From contig NZ_JAVCWF010000001.1 in NCBI RefSeq assembly GCF_031085375.1, positions 1,426,001 to 1,490,000 of the forward strand: 64,000 nt of DNA, written 5' to 3'. This DNA is from Lactiplantibacillus brownii (GTDB lineage: Bacteria; Bacillota; Bacilli; Lactobacillales; Lactobacillaceae). Of this stretch, positions 1-8,792 are shown in pieces. Below the pieces are notes generated by a model. The model ran no database searches, had not been told where the DNA came from, and worked only from the letters and a program-made list of their open reading frames with translations. The position numbers and the translations under genes were made by a program. The stretch's first letter is position 1. The number at the start of each line of letters is the position of its first letter.

Positions 1-1
1 G

Positions 2-1306
2 GCTGCTAGTGAAGCGGCTGAAAGTACGACTAGTGAGGCCGAAGCAACGACTGATAGTGGTCGTGAAGCGCTGAGTGAAACCGCGACTAGTGAAGTGGCC
101 GCCAGTGTGACATCACTGAGTTCTGAAGCGCCAGCGGCACCAGAAAGTGTGGCACCTACCAGTGCTGTCCCTGACTCGTCAGCACCCGCGTCTAGTGCAC
201 CGGTTTCGATTGCCAGCAGTGCAGCAGAATCGGTCACACCAGCCTCAGCAACGACTGTCGCTAGCGAAGCGGCACCAGTCTCGGCTGAACCAACGGACAC
301 ACCTGCGCCTGAGACAACGCTTGTTGCTGAGGAGCCACCAACCACTAGTGACACCGATGAGTCAGAACCAACCGAAGCTGAACGTTATGACGAAGGCTTG
401 AAAAAGTCCCGAAAAACGTTTGGCGACCGAATCAACGCTTTCTTAGCCAATTTCCGACACGTGGATGAAGGCTTCTTTGATGAATTGGAAGATACCTTAA
501 TTGAGTCCGATGTTGGTTATGAAACCGCCATGCGTATCAGTGATGAGCTTCGTGACGAGGTCAAATTAAAGAACGCTAAAAGTAAAAAAGAAATTTCCAG
601 TGTGATTGTTGAAAAGCTTGTCGACATGTACGGCGAAGCTGGCCGCGGTGAAGATAACGCGATCCATCTGGCTAAGTCGGGACCGACAGTGATTCTATTT
701 GTCGGTGTCAATGGGGCTGGAAAAACGACGACCGTTGGTAAGATGGCCAATATGTATAAGCAACAAGGCAAAAAAGTCTTACTAGCAGCTTGTGACACTT
801 TCCGGGCTGGCGCCATCCAACAACTTCAAGTTTGGGGTAAACGAGATGGCGTGGATGTCGTTGCGGGGCCAGAAAAGACTGACCCAGCCTCAGTTTGTTT
901 TGATGCGGTCAAGAAAGCTAAAGCCGAAAATTACGATATCTTGTTTGTCGATACGGCGGGACGGTTGCAAAATAAGGTCAACTTGATGAATGAATTGGAA
1001 AAGATCAAACGTGTGATCACGCGTGAAATTCCAGCGGCACCGCAAGAAGTTTTATTAGTCTTGGATGCCACGACTGGGCAGAATGCGTTGAATCAAGCGA
1101 AGTTGTTCAAGCAATCCACGGCAGTGACCGGTATTGTTTTGACAAAGCTGGATGGTACCGCTCGTGGTGGGATTGTGCTGGCAATCCGCAATGAGTTGCA
1201 TCTCGCAGTGAAGTACGTTGGTTTGGGTGAAAAGGTGACCGACTTACGGCCATTTAATGCCAATGATTTTGTTTACGGGTTATTTAAAGATGTGATCGCC
1301 GGTTAA
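2..1306 (+). CDS. ftsY: Signal recognition particle receptor FtsY (5' end cut by window edge)
   Basis: Membrane-associated SRP receptor GTPase that docks ribosome-SRP complexes at the Sec translocon. The frame is open from base 2 with no start codon, so the gene begins upstream; the GTG at 95 is just an internal Val codon in a low-complexity stretch. About the first 120 visible residues are Ala/Ser/Thr/Glu/Pro rich and acidic, the long disordered A-region seen in some Lactobacillales. The NG domain follows: helical N domain, P-loop GVNGAGKTTT, DTFRAGA, DTAGRL, TKLDGTARGG, ending in the membrane-binding tail region FVYGLFKDVIAG. A strong terminator follows, which separates it from ylxM-ffh. 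The NG assignment is certain; only the true N-terminus is unknown. Confidence 0.97.
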   Translation, partial: AASEAAESTTSEAEATTDSGREALSETATSEVAASVTSLSSEAPAAPESVAPTSAVPDSSAPASSAPVSIASSAAESVTPASATTVASEAAPVSAEPTDTPAPETTLVAEEPPTTSDTDESEPTEAERYDEGLKKSRKTFGDRINAFLANFRHVDEGFFDELEDTLIESDVGYETAMRISDELRDEVKLKNAKSKKEISSVIVEKLVDMYGEAGRGEDNAIHLAKSGPTVILFVGVNGAGKTTTVGKMANMYKQQGKKVLLAACDTFRAGAIQQLQVWGKRDGVDVVAGPEKTDPASVCFDAVKKAKAENYDILFVDTAGRLQNKVNLMNELEKIKRVITREIPAAPQEVLLVLDATTGQNALNQAKLFKQSTAVTGIVLTKLDGTARGGIVLAIRNELHLAVKYVGLGEKVTDLRPFNANDFVYGLFKDVIAG

Positions 1307-1313
1307 TTGGTTT

Positions 1314-1355
1314 GAGAACGATTTTTCGAATGACGGAAGATCGTTCTCATTTTTT
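1314..1355 (+). terminator. Rho-independent terminator of ftsY
   Basis: A 9-bp stem, GAGAACGAT (1314-1322) with ATCGTTCTC (1340-1348), is followed by ATTTTTT. Confidence 0.85.
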
Positions 1356-1377
1356 GGCTAGAAATGGCGGCTGAGAG

Positions 1378-1406
1378 TTGACGTTTCTAAGAAAAATCGG
1401 TAATCT
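1378..1406 (+). promoter_or_regulatory. Candidate sigma-A promoter of ylxM-ffh
   Basis: TTGACG (1378-1383), a 17-base spacer and TAATCT (1401-1406), placed between the ftsY terminator and the ylxM ribosome binding site AAAGGAG. Confidence 0.5.
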
Positions 1407-1449
1407 AAGTTAGTGTGCAGTTAGCGTCTTTTAACCAAAGGAGCGTCCC

Positions 1450-1797
1450 ATGGAAATTGAAAAAAATTACCGGATTAATTCGCTATTTGAATTCTATGAA
1501 CCGTTACTGACTAGCAAGCAAAAAGCTTATATTCAGTTATATTATGGTGACGATTATTCATTGGGCGAGATTGCGGAAGAGTTCTCAGTGTCGCGCCAAG
1601 CGGTCTATGATAATATCAAACGCACGGAAAAAATTCTCGAAGGTTACGAAGCTAAATTGCATTTATATCAGGCTTTTGTCGAGCGTAACCACGAGGTGGA
1701 TGCTATTTCGGCATATATTAAGCAGCACTATCATGGTGATGCAGAACTAATTAAGATGATTCAACAACTAGTCAACTTAGAAGCTGACTCAGAATAA
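1450..1797 (+). CDS. ylxM: UPF0122 helix-turn-helix protein YlxM
   Basis: 115-residue small helical protein of the YlxM/p13 family, encoded next to ffh in most Firmicutes and implicated in SRP function. The central part ([21 protein letters not shown], about residues 35-55) reads as a sigma-70 region 4-like helix-turn-helix. AAAGGAG lies seven bases before the ATG. It ends 23 bases before ffh, so the two are very likely cotranscribed. Function at the SRP is family knowledge; the sequence itself shows only the helix-turn-helix fold. Confidence 0.92.
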   Translation: MEIEKNYRINSLFEFYEPLLTSKQKAYIQLYYGDDYSLGEIAEEFSVSRQAVYDNIKRTEKILEGYEAKLHLYQAFVERNHEVDAISAYIKQHYHGDAELIKMIQQLVNLEADSE

Positions 1798-1820
1798 AAA
1801 TGAAGGTTAGGTGAACACTG

Positions 1821-3275
1821 ATGGCATTTGAAGGCCTAACAGAACGTTTACAAAAAGCAATGACCAATCTCCGACGGAAAGGGAAAGTTTCCGAAAGCGA
1901 CTTACGAGACACCATGCGGGAAATCCGGCTGGCCTTACTCGAAGCCGATGTTAACTTTACCGTCGTCAAGGATTTCGTTAAAACTGTGCGCGAACGCGCT
2001 TTAGGGGCAAAAGTCCTAGAAGGGTTAAATCCGGCACAACAAATTGTTAAAATCGTTAACGAAGAATTAACGAAGACGATGGGTGAGACGGCAGTGCCGT
2101 TGAACAAATCGGCTAAGATTCCAACGGTCATTATGATGGCTGGGCTACAAGGGGCCGGGAAAACGACCACGGTCGGGAAACTGGCTTTAAAGCTTAAAAA
2201 TGAACAAGACGCGCGGCCATTAATGATTGCGGCCGATGTTTACCGACCAGCGGCGATTCAACAATTGCAACAGGTCGGTCAACAAATCGAGGTACCCGTT
2301 TTTGAAATGGGGACCGACGTTGATCCGGTAGAAATTGTGCGTCAAGGGATGGCTCAAGCGGAAGCTAATCATAACGATTATGTCTTTATTGATACCGCTG
2401 GGCGGTTGCAGATCGACGAACAATTAATGACCGAATTAGCCAACATTAAAGATTTAGTTCATCCAGACGAAATCCTATTAGTCATCGATGCCATGACTGG
2501 TCAAAACGCAGTCAATACGGCTGAGGGCTTTGATCAGAAGCTAGATGTCACTGGGGTCGTTTTAACGAAGTTAGATGGGGATACCCGTGGTGGGGCTGCG
2601 TTATCAATTCGGGCCGTCACTGGTAAACCGATCAAGTTCGTCGGTCAAGGTGAAAAAATGACCGACCTCGATGTCTTCCATCCCGACCGTATGGCGGATC
2701 GGATTTTAGGCATGGGGGACATGTTGACGCTGATTGAAAAGGCGCAACAACAGTACGATGAAAAAGAAGCCGAACAAATGAATCAAAAGATTCGGGAGAA
2801 CAGCTTTGATTTCAACGACTTCATCGACCAATTGGACCAAGTCGATAAAATGGGGAACATGGAAGACATTATGAAGATGATTCCTGGAATGGCAAACAAT
2901 CCAGCGATGAAGAACTTCAACATGGACCCGAAAGATATTGCGCATATTCGGGCAATCGTTTATTCGATGACGCCCAAGGAAAAAGAAGATCCAGATGTAC
3001 TGAATCCTTCACGTCGCCGGCGGATTGCGGCAGGTGCTGGACGACCAATTCATGAGGTCAACCGGATGATCAAGCAGTTCAATCAAACTAAAAAGATGAT
3101 GAATCAGATGTCCAAAGGAAACTTTGCCGGCATGGAAGGTTTGATGGGCGGTGCCGGTGGTGGTGGCGGTATCGGTGGTAAGATGCAACAAATGGCCATG
3201 AAACGGATGGTCCGCACCACCAAGAAGAATAAAAAGAAGCGGTTAGCCAAAGCAATGCGGCGCCGGAAACGTTAA
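1821..3275 (+). CDS. ffh: Signal recognition particle protein Ffh
   Basis: SRP54 GTPase, which binds signal peptides and SRP RNA and delivers ribosomes to FtsY. 484 residues. The N domain is followed by the G domain with P-loop GLQGAGKTTT (about 108-117), DVYRPAA, DTAGRL and TKLDGDTRGG. The methionine-rich M domain runs from about residue 300 (many Met, then SRRRRIAAGAGRP and a Gly-rich linker). The C-terminus is strongly basic, as expected for RNA binding. The start has a GGTTAGGTGA ribosome binding site. Only about 95 bases, with a promoter, separate it from rpsP. Confidence 0.98.
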   Translation: MAFEGLTERLQKAMTNLRRKGKVSESDLRDTMREIRLALLEADVNFTVVKDFVKTVRERALGAKVLEGLNPAQQIVKIVNEELTKTMGETAVPLNKSAKIPTVIMMAGLQGAGKTTTVGKLALKLKNEQDARPLMIAADVYRPAAIQQLQQVGQQIEVPVFEMGTDVDPVEIVRQGMAQAEANHNDYVFIDTAGRLQIDEQLMTELANIKDLVHPDEILLVIDAMTGQNAVNTAEGFDQKLDVTGVVLTKLDGDTRGGAALSIRAVTGKPIKFVGQGEKMTDLDVFHPDRMADRILGMGDMLTLIEKAQQQYDEKEAEQMNQKIRENSFDFNDFIDQLDQVDKMGNMEDIMKMIPGMANNPAMKNFNMDPKDIAHIRAIVYSMTPKEKEDPDVLNPSRRRRIAAGAGRPIHEVNRMIKQFNQTKKMMNQMSKGNFAGMEGLMGGAGGGGGIGGKMQQMAMKRMVRTTKKNKKKRLAKAMRRRKR

Positions 3276-3310
3276 TTTAAAACTATTTTTAGCCTGTCAA
3301 GAAAAAAACC

Positions 3311-3339
3311 TTTACAAGCTATTGATTTACTGGTATATT
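3311..3339 (+). promoter_or_regulatory. Candidate promoter of rpsP operon
   Basis: TTTACA (3311-3316), an exact 17-base spacer and TATATT (3334-3339), located 33 bases before the rpsP ATG. Confidence 0.65.
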
Positions 3340-3371
3340 ATTACCTGTTAAAGAATTCGGGAGGTGTTTAA

Positions 3372-3644
3372 ATGTCAGTCAAGATTCGTCTAAAGCGGAT
3401 GGGTTCAAAGAAAAATCCATTTTACCGGATTGTTGTCGCTGATTCACGTTCACCACGTGATGGTCGTTTTATCGCCCAAGTCGGCACATACAACCCACTT
3501 ACAGAACCAGCCCAAGTTAAACTTGAAGAGGAAGATATCCTCGGTTGGTTGAACAATGGTGCTCAACCTTCAGATACGGTTAAGAATATCTTATCCAAGG
3601 CCGGTATCATGAAGAAGTATCATGAAGCTAAGTTCACTAAATAA
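3372..3644 (+). CDS. rpsP: 30S ribosomal protein S16
   Basis: 90-residue small-subunit protein needed for 30S assembly. The N-terminal [28 protein letters not shown] motif (residues 3 onward) is diagnostic of bS16. Ribosome binding site GGGAGGTG. It leads the rpsP-khpA-rimM-trmD-rplS group, the conserved Firmicutes order. Confidence 0.98.
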   Translation: MSVKIRLKRMGSKKNPFYRIVVADSRSPRDGRFIAQVGTYNPLTEPAQVKLEEEDILGWLNNGAQPSDTVKNILSKAGIMKKYHEAKFTK

Positions 3645-3661
3645 TAAAGCGGTAATAGATC

Positions 3662-3919
3662 ATGGCAGATATTAAAGCTTTAATCAAAACGGTCGTCACA
3701 CCGTTGGTACAATATCCCGCTGATATTGCGATTGATTTCAAAGAAACAAATCGTTACTTGGAATATAACTTAACCGTTAATTCTGAGGATATTGGTCGGG
3801 TCATTGGTCGGCAGGGACGCGTTGCTTCGGCAATTCGGACGATTGTGTATAGTGTCCGAGTTTCAGGACCTAAACGAGTTCGTCTTACGATCGAAGATGG
3901 ACAGAAAAAAAACTCTTGA
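3662..3919 (+). CDS. khpA: KH-domain RNA-binding protein KhpA
   Basis: 85-residue single-KH-domain protein (YlqC/KhpA). The GXXG loop lies in VIGRQGRVASAIRTI (about residues 44-58). KhpA acts with KhpB/Jag in cell-length control and binds many RNAs; that is family knowledge. It follows rpsP by 17 bases. A 9-bp stem beginning in its last codons, followed by a T-run, may reduce transcription into rimM. Confidence 0.95.
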   Translation: MADIKALIKTVVTPLVQYPADIAIDFKETNRYLEYNLTVNSEDIGRVIGRQGRVASAIRTIVYSVRVSGPKRVRLTIEDGQKKNS

Positions 3920-3955
3920 GCGAAGCAGTGATGTTTTGTTCGAGAGCTTTTTTAT
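3913..3955 (+). terminator. Terminator-like hairpin overlapping the khpA stop
   Basis: Stem CTCTTGAGC (3913-3921) pairs with GTTCGAGAG (3938-3946) with two G-U pairs, then CTTTTTTT. Because rimM-trmD follow in the same direction, it may attenuate rather than fully stop transcription. Confidence 0.5.
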
Positions 3956-3990
3956 TACAAAAATAATGATTAAATATAAGGAGGCAACCA

Positions 3991-4515
3991 ATGGATTATT
4001 TTCGAGTAGGTACCTTAGTAAATACCCATGGCATTCGTGGTGAAGTTAAAGTCGTTGTGATTACGGACTTTCCAGAGAAGCGTTTTGTTAAAGGGGAGCA
4101 ATTGATTATGTTCAAAGACGCGGCCGCAACCACCGGTGGCATTACGGTCACGATTGATAAGGCGCGTGAACAAAAAGGACTCTTTTTCCTGACATTTAAA
4201 GGGTTCGACAACATCAATGACGTTGAAAAATATAAGGGCTGGACGTTAAAAGTTGCGGCTGAAGCCTTACAAGACTTACCAGCAGGTGAATACTATTACC
4301 ATCAAATTATTGGGTTAAAAGTGGTCACTAGTGATGGTGAAACCATTGGTAAGGTCAAAGAAATTCTGGCTCCTGGGGCTAATGATGTCTGGGTCGTCCA
4401 GCGTGATCACGGCCAAGCAGATGTGCTACTGCCAAAGATTCCCCAAGTTATCAAGAAAGTTGATCTAGACACTGGTCAGGTTACCGTTGACTTGATGGAA
4501 GGGTTGATCGACTAA
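3991..4515 (+). CDS. rimM: Ribosome maturation factor RimM
   Basis: 174-residue 16S rRNA processing factor that helps 30S 3' domain assembly around S19. N-terminal RimM barrel ([15 protein letters not shown]), then a PRC-barrel half containing the [12 protein letters not shown] motif. AAGGAGG precedes the ATG by a good spacing. The TAA stop overlaps the trmD ATG (TAATG), so the two are translationally coupled. Confidence 0.97.
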   Translation: MDYFRVGTLVNTHGIRGEVKVVVITDFPEKRFVKGEQLIMFKDAAATTGGITVTIDKAREQKGLFFLTFKGFDNINDVEKYKGWTLKVAAEALQDLPAGEYYYHQIIGLKVVTSDGETIGKVKEILAPGANDVWVVQRDHGQADVLLPKIPQVIKKVDLDTGQVTVDLMEGLID

Positions 4516-5255
4516 TGCGGATTGATATTCTAAGCTTGTTCCCGCACATGTTTGATGGTCCATTACATGAATCGATGATTGGCAATGCCGTTGAAAACAA
4601 CGTGATCGATGTAGGTGTCACTGATTTTCGTGATTATACGACCGACAAGCACAATCACGTTGATGACTATCCTTATGGCGGCGGGGCAGGAATGCTGTTG
4701 CAACCCCAACCGATTTTCGATGCCTTGGCGGATGTACAAACGAAGCATCCAGCTAAGGGGCGAGTTATCTTACTTGATCCGGCCGGCTATCAGTTTAATC
4801 AAACGGTTGCGGAAGATTTCGCCAAAGAAGACCATTTAACCTTTATTTGTGGTCATTATGAAGGCTATGATGAACGTATCCGTTCACTGGTGACCGATGA
4901 AGTCTCACTCGGTGATTATGTCCTCACTGGTGGGGAATTAGGTGCCATGGTCATGATCGATGCTACGGTGCGGTTAATTCCAGGTGTTTTAGGCAATGCT
5001 GAATCGGCACCTGGGGATTCATTTTCAACTGGATTATTGGAATATCCACAATACACGCGTCCGGCCGATTTTCGGGGCTTGAAGGTACCAGATATCCTAT
5101 TGAGCGGGGATCATGGTAAAATTGATGACTGGCGCTTAGAGCAAGCTTTAAAGCGAACCTATGAACGTCGTCCCGACATGCTGAAGAAGTTAAAGCTCAG
5201 TGGCAAGGCGCGCCAAATGTTGGCGGATATTCAAGCGGATGCTACTGATTTATAA
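4515..5255 (+). CDS. trmD: tRNA (guanine-37-N1)-methyltransferase TrmD
   Basis: SPOUT-class enzyme that makes m1G37 in tRNAs to prevent frameshifting. 246 residues, the usual length. The trefoil-knot SAM site is visible in YGGGAGML (about 56-63), [12 protein letters not shown] and the [15 protein letters not shown] segment; the C-terminal RRPDMLKKL region is typical. Its start codon overlaps the rimM stop. Confidence 0.98.
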   Translation: MRIDILSLFPHMFDGPLHESMIGNAVENNVIDVGVTDFRDYTTDKHNHVDDYPYGGGAGMLLQPQPIFDALADVQTKHPAKGRVILLDPAGYQFNQTVAEDFAKEDHLTFICGHYEGYDERIRSLVTDEVSLGDYVLTGGELGAMVMIDATVRLIPGVLGNAESAPGDSFSTGLLEYPQYTRPADFRGLKVPDILLSGDHGKIDDWRLEQALKRTYERRPDMLKKLKLSGKARQMLADIQADATDL

Positions 5256-5372
5256 AGAAGTCCTTGCACCGGCCATCTGAGTATGTTAATCTATTTATTG
5301 GCTATCATGCCCATTAACGACATTCCGCTGACCAAAGTTGTCACGAATATCGGCGAAAGGAAGAAACATATT
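5256..5372 (+). promoter_or_regulatory. Candidate rplS leader
   Basis: 117-base stretch between trmD and rplS. It holds a small hairpin in which GACA (near 5319) can pair with TGTC (near 5340), enclosing TTCCGCTGACC, and a GGCGAAAGGAAG ribosome binding site. Firmicutes L19 genes often carry an autogenous leader of this size here; I see a compatible but weak fold. Confidence 0.35.
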
Positions 5373-5729
5373 ATGCGTCAAAACCAATTGATCGAAAAGA
5401 TCACCAATGACCAACTCCGCACTGATATCCCTGATTTCCGTGCCGGAGATACTGTTCGTATTCACGCCCGTGTTGTTGAAGGCACGCGTGAACGGATCCA
5501 ATTATTTGAAGGTGTCGTTATCAAACGTCACGGTTCAGGTATCAGCGAAACCTATACTGTTCGTAAGATCAGTAACGGTGTCGGTGTTGAACGGACTTTC
5601 CCATTACACACACCTCGTGTAGCGGCTATTGATGTTGTACGTCAAGGTCGGGTACGTCGTGCTAAGTTGTACTACTTACGCGACTTACATGGTAAGGCTG
5701 CTCGGATCCCAGAACGTCGTCGCGGCTAA
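5373..5729 (+). CDS. rplS: 50S ribosomal protein L19
   Basis: 118-residue bL19 at the 30S-50S interface. The start is set at the ATG at 5373 ([10 protein letters not shown]) because the family begins there and GAAAGGAAG lies just upstream; the in-frame ATG at 5283 would add 30 residues foreign to L19. Motifs [16 protein letters not shown] and [15 protein letters not shown] are diagnostic. A strong terminator follows. Confidence 0.97.
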   Translation: MRQNQLIEKITNDQLRTDIPDFRAGDTVRIHARVVEGTRERIQLFEGVVIKRHGSGISETYTVRKISNGVGVERTFPLHTPRVAAIDVVRQGRVRRAKLYYLRDLHGKAARIPERRRG

Positions 5730-5784
5730 ATCACAGCAAATTAGCTTTAATTGGGTGGCTTAGGTCACTGATTAAGGATAAAAG

Positions 5785-5820
5785 TCGGTTACTGATTAAT
5801 TTCAGTAATCGATTTTTTTT
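5785..5820 (+). terminator. Terminator of the rpsP-rplS operon
   Basis: 11-bp stem TCGGTTACTGA (5785-5795) / TCAGTAATCGA (5802-5812) with a 6-base loop and eight T residues. Confidence 0.9.
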
Positions 5821-5966
5821 CGTCTTTAGTTAATTTTTGACCAAACAATGCTATGATAAAACTAAAATCGATATTTCAAGATGTGGGCCTCTGAGTGTTG
5901 CCTACCAATTAGTTAGAGATCAGTGCTAAGAAATATCGCAGCTTGTGGTACGGAGGGGACACTTCT

Positions 5967-6089
5967 GTGAAAAATATATTAAGCCTCAATCCAGCCTTAG
6001 CGGAATCCATGTTGATCTGGCTCATAGTCAGCACCGGGATTACGGTGATTGTTTTTCTAATGGTTTGGTTATGGAAACGACGTAAATGA
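5967..6089 (+). CDS. 40-residue single-span membrane peptide
   Basis: Small ORF starting at GTG with CGGAGGGG at the ideal distance. It encodes a short polar N-terminus (MKNILSLNPALAE), one hydrophobic span of about 20 residues (SMLIWLIVSTGITVIVFLMV) and a basic end (WLWKRRK), predicted N-out/C-in by the positive-inside rule. I do not recognise the family. The remaining gene-free sequence from 5821 to 6246 shows only this ORF and a promoter near 6183. Confidence 0.6.
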   Translation: MKNILSLNPALAESMLIWLIVSTGITVIVFLMVWLWKRRK

Positions 6090-6182
6090 CCGATATTTCT
6101 CAGTGATTCCAAGGCCAAAAGTTCTAATGAGTGAAGTTTAGGGATTGGCCATTTAACAAATAAATTTGTTTTGAATTATCAC

Positions 6183-6211
6183 TTGTTTCACGCTGAACCA
6201 TTATCTATACT
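6183..6211 (+). promoter_or_regulatory. Candidate promoter of YxeA-like gene
   Basis: TTGTTT (6183-6188), a 17-base spacer and TATACT (6206-6211). Confidence 0.5.
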
Positions 6212-6246
6212 CAAGATAACTAAACAGAGAGATGGAGTGGGGTAAA

Positions 6247-6633
6247 GTGACTAAGCAACGGCGTGAGCGGTTAACCGAGGGTATAGAAATTGTCCTGCTG
6301 ATAGCAGTCGTCGGATTAAATATCTGGTGGATGGTCTATCGCTACGGTGGTGAAACTTATTATGTACAAAACGGGAAAGCTTTGAACTCATATTCGATCA
6401 GTTTACCAACTGGGGTTGCTGGGACCGGACATACCTATTTAGGCTTGGGAATTAATCGACATGGTGCGAAACGACGAATCAAGTTCAGGACCGATGCAGT
6501 AGCGCCGGCCCCGTTTAGTAAAAGCAAGATTGTCAAAGTAACGGTCAATGCCCACTATGGTGTGACTAATTATGAACCGGTGAAGAATGCTAAGCGGCTG
6601 CCAGTATCTGTACGCAATCAATTGGTTAGTTAA
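6247..6633 (+). CDS. YxeA-like secreted/membrane-anchored protein (DUF1093)
   Basis: An N-terminal membrane anchor (IEIVLLIAVVGLNIWWMVY, about residues 13-31) is followed by a roughly 95-residue extracytoplasmic domain. The pattern YYVQNGKAL ... GHTYLGLGINRHGAKRRIKF ... VKVTVNAHYGVTNYEPV resembles the YxeA family, small OB-like proteins of unknown role. GTG at 6247 is preferred because GGAGTGGGG sits directly upstream; an in-frame ATG at 6232 has no good ribosome binding site. The family call is from pattern memory, moderately sure. Confidence 0.7.
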   Translation: MTKQRRERLTEGIEIVLLIAVVGLNIWWMVYRYGGETYYVQNGKALNSYSISLPTGVAGTGHTYLGLGINRHGAKRRIKFRTDAVAPAPFSKSKIVKVTVNAHYGVTNYEPVKNAKRLPVSVRNQLVS

Positions 6634-6739
6634 TTATTGACTTCACCGCTATCAACTGCCGGGTACTATCAGCCGAGTCGTGACTAGGCATTCGCTAGCA
6701 TGACGGGTATACTAGCAGTAACAGAGGGGGATTCAATTT

Positions 6740-7606
6740 ATGAAGGAAAAAGAAGTATTCCATATCAATGGTTACATTGGGCTAGTCTTAGCCATCCTAT
6801 TTGTACTCGCTGGTGGCTGGTTAGTTTGGCAGGGGAGCGTTGGCAATCAGATGGTCAGTGTTTTACTAGGTGGTCTGTTGATCGTCATTGCTGGTTTTGG
6901 TGCCAGTTCCTTAACTATCGTGGGCCCCAATGAAGCGCGTGTCTTAACGTTTTTTGGTAAATATATCGGGACGATTCGTGACTCTGGTCTGTTCATGACG
7001 GTGCCACTAACAAGTAAGTCTTCAATTTCGTTACGGGTTCGAAATTTTAATAGTGCTATTTTAAAGGTGAATGACTTACGCGGTAATCCCGTTGAAATTG
7101 CCGCAGTGATTGTGTTCAAAGTCGTTGATACAAGTATGGCGTTATTTGCTGTAGATGATTATGAGCAATTTGTTGAAATTCAAAGTGAATCCGCGGTTCG
7201 GCACGTGGCGTCTGAATATCCTTATGATACCTTCGATGATGATAAGAAGCTTACTTTGCGGAGCAATCCTACTGAAGTTTCAGATCGACTGACAGAGGAA
7301 TTACAAGATCGGTTAAATGTTGCTGGGGTTGAAATTGTGGAAACACGATTGACACATCTGGCATACGCTACTGAAATTGCTAGCGCTATGCTACAACGGC
7401 AACAGTCTTCTGCCATTCTGTCGGCTCGAAAGGTGATTGTTGAAGGGGCCGTTTCAATTACAGAAGATACGATTAAACGTTTAGAGAAAGATACTGGTAT
7501 GCAGTTGTCGGATGATAAAAAGTTGCAACTGATTAATAATATGATGGTCACCATTATATCGGAGCGCGGGACGCAACCGATCGTTAACACTTCTAAGGTG
7601 GAGTAG
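6740..7606 (+). CDS. SPFH/Band 7 domain membrane protein
   Basis: 288-residue stomatin/prohibitin-like protein. Two N-terminal hydrophobic spans (about 10-30 and 36-55) precede the SPFH core beginning GPNEARVLTFFGKYIGT, with the usual VRHVASEYPYDTF and coiled-coil-prone C-terminal region (LQRQQSSAILSARKVIVEGA). These proteins scaffold membrane microdomains; the substrate or partner is unknown. GAGGGGG ribosome binding site. It stands alone with its own terminator. Confidence 0.88.
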   Translation: MKEKEVFHINGYIGLVLAILFVLAGGWLVWQGSVGNQMVSVLLGGLLIVIAGFGASSLTIVGPNEARVLTFFGKYIGTIRDSGLFMTVPLTSKSSISLRVRNFNSAILKVNDLRGNPVEIAAVIVFKVVDTSMALFAVDDYEQFVEIQSESAVRHVASEYPYDTFDDDKKLTLRSNPTEVSDRLTEELQDRLNVAGVEIVETRLTHLAYATEIASAMLQRQQSSAILSARKVIVEGAVSITEDTIKRLEKDTGMQLSDDKKLQLINNMMVTIISERGTQPIVNTSKVE

Positions 7607-7644
7607 AAACACTGGCGTACCAACGTTTATAGCACCTTAAGTTT

Positions 7645-7681
7645 AGAACCGACTCTCTGAAAAAGAGGGCCGGTTCTTTTT
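7645..7681 (+). terminator. Terminator of the SPFH gene
   Basis: AGAACCG (7645-7651) pairs with CGGTTCT (7671-7677); an inner CTCT/AGAG stem and a T5 run follow the usual layout. Confidence 0.85.
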
Positions 7682-7814
7682 GTGGTACCGTTTTGGCAAT
7701 GTTTATGATTAGACACCTGAGTCAGCCTTTGAATCGTGAAAAAATATCAGAAAGGTTGTTTGTTGTTGAATAGCTATCAGAATGCTCCAAAAAATTACCA
7801 TCGCAGTGAAAACA

Positions 7815-7842
7815 TGACATTTGTCACTTAAAACTCATGACA
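7815..7842 (+). promoter_or_regulatory. Operator-like palindrome upstream of the ABC/two-component unit
   Basis: Perfect inverted repeat TGACA-TT-TGTCA (7815-7826) and a further TGACA at 7838-7842. The position, about 80 bases before the first gene, suits binding by the response regulator encoded at the operon end. No clear -35/-10 pair was fixed in the 298-base gap 7607-7904. Confidence 0.4.
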
Positions 7843-7904
7843 AACTGAACTACCGGCTACTCAGCTGCTTTGTTAATCTTAGAGTATCCAAGGGAGATGA
7901 AGAG

Positions 7905-8792
7905 ATGCAACCAATCATTCAAGCAGAACATGTCAGCTTTAGTTACGGCAAGCACGCGGTTTTAAAAGATCTTAGTCTAACCATTAATCCTGGTGAAATT
8001 ATTGGCCTAATTGGCGAAAATGGCGCAGGTAAAACGACGCTCTTAAATTTGTTGCTGGGAATACGGACGATAAAGGATGGTCGGTTGACACTGTTTGGTC
8101 AAGAGCCAGGTGGACCGTTGGCCAAACAAAACATTGGGTCAATGTTACAAGGCGATTTATCTATTCGTGGGATCACCGTAGTGGAACTTTTAACCATGGC
8201 AGCAACACACTATCCGATGGCGTTACAACCAAACCAGTTAATGGCTGAGCTGGCCTTGACTGAATTAGCACACCGACAATTGACAACCTTGTCAGGTGGG
8301 CAGTTGCGGCGAGTCACTTTCGCGTTAGCGTTAATCGGTAATCCTGAACTTTTATTTTTGGATGAGCCAACGGTGGGGATGGACACCAATGCCCAACAGG
8401 CGTTTTGGACGCGTGTCAAGGTGTTAAAAGCCCAAGGGAAAACGCTAATTATTACGAGCCACTATTTACCTGAGATTGAGCAAGTGGCTGATCGAATCTT
8501 GTTATTACAAAATGGTCGTTTTACCTTTCAAGGCACGTTTGCCGAATTACAGCGGCAATATCAACAAGTCAAAATTGAATTTCAAACTGCACTAGCCCTG
8601 TCAACTTTTGAAGCATTAGCTGGGGTGACAGCCGTGACTCAAGTTAATACCGTGGTTCAGATCAGTAGTACAGACGGTGATCGAACCTTGCAAGCATTGG
8701 TACCTTATTTGCCACAACTGCATCAAGTGACCCTCAATCGAGAATCATTAGCCGCTATTTTTGTTCATTTAACCCAGGAGGCCCGCGCATGA
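7905..8792 (+). CDS. ABC-2 type exporter, ATP-binding protein
   Basis: 295-residue ATPase that drives the adjacent permease. Walker A GENGAGKTT, Q-loop region, signature LSGGQLRR, Walker B ELLFLDEPTVGMD and switch His in ITSHY are all present. The start ATG at 7905 follows GGGAGATGA; an in-frame ATG at 7821 would add an unrelated 28 residues. It overlaps the permease by four bases (ATGA). The exporter-kinase-regulator order resembles Bacillus YvfRSTU-type peptide or antibiotic response modules; the substrate is unknown. Confidence 0.93.
   Translation: MQPIIQAEHVSFSYGKHAVLKDLSLTINPGEIIGLIGENGAGKTTLLNLLLGIRTIKDGRLTLFGQEPGGPLAKQNIGSMLQGDLSIRGITVVELLTMAATHYPMALQPNQLMAELALTELAHRQLTTLSGGQLRRVTFALALIGNPELLFLDEPTVGMDTNAQQAFWTRVKVLKAQGKTLIITSHYLPEIEQVADRILLLQNGRFTFQGTFAELQRQYQQVKIEFQTALALSTFEALAGVTAVTQVNTVVQISSTDGDRTLQALVPYLPQLHQVTLNRESLAAIFVHLTQEARA

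Noticed and set aside
95..97. GTG as start of ftsY
   Set aside because: The frame is open to base 2 with the same repetitive composition and there is no ribosome binding site; it is an internal codon.
3792..4043. 83-codon ORF overlapping khpA and the rimM start
   Set aside because: Different frame inside khpA, no ribosome binding site; a shadow ORF.
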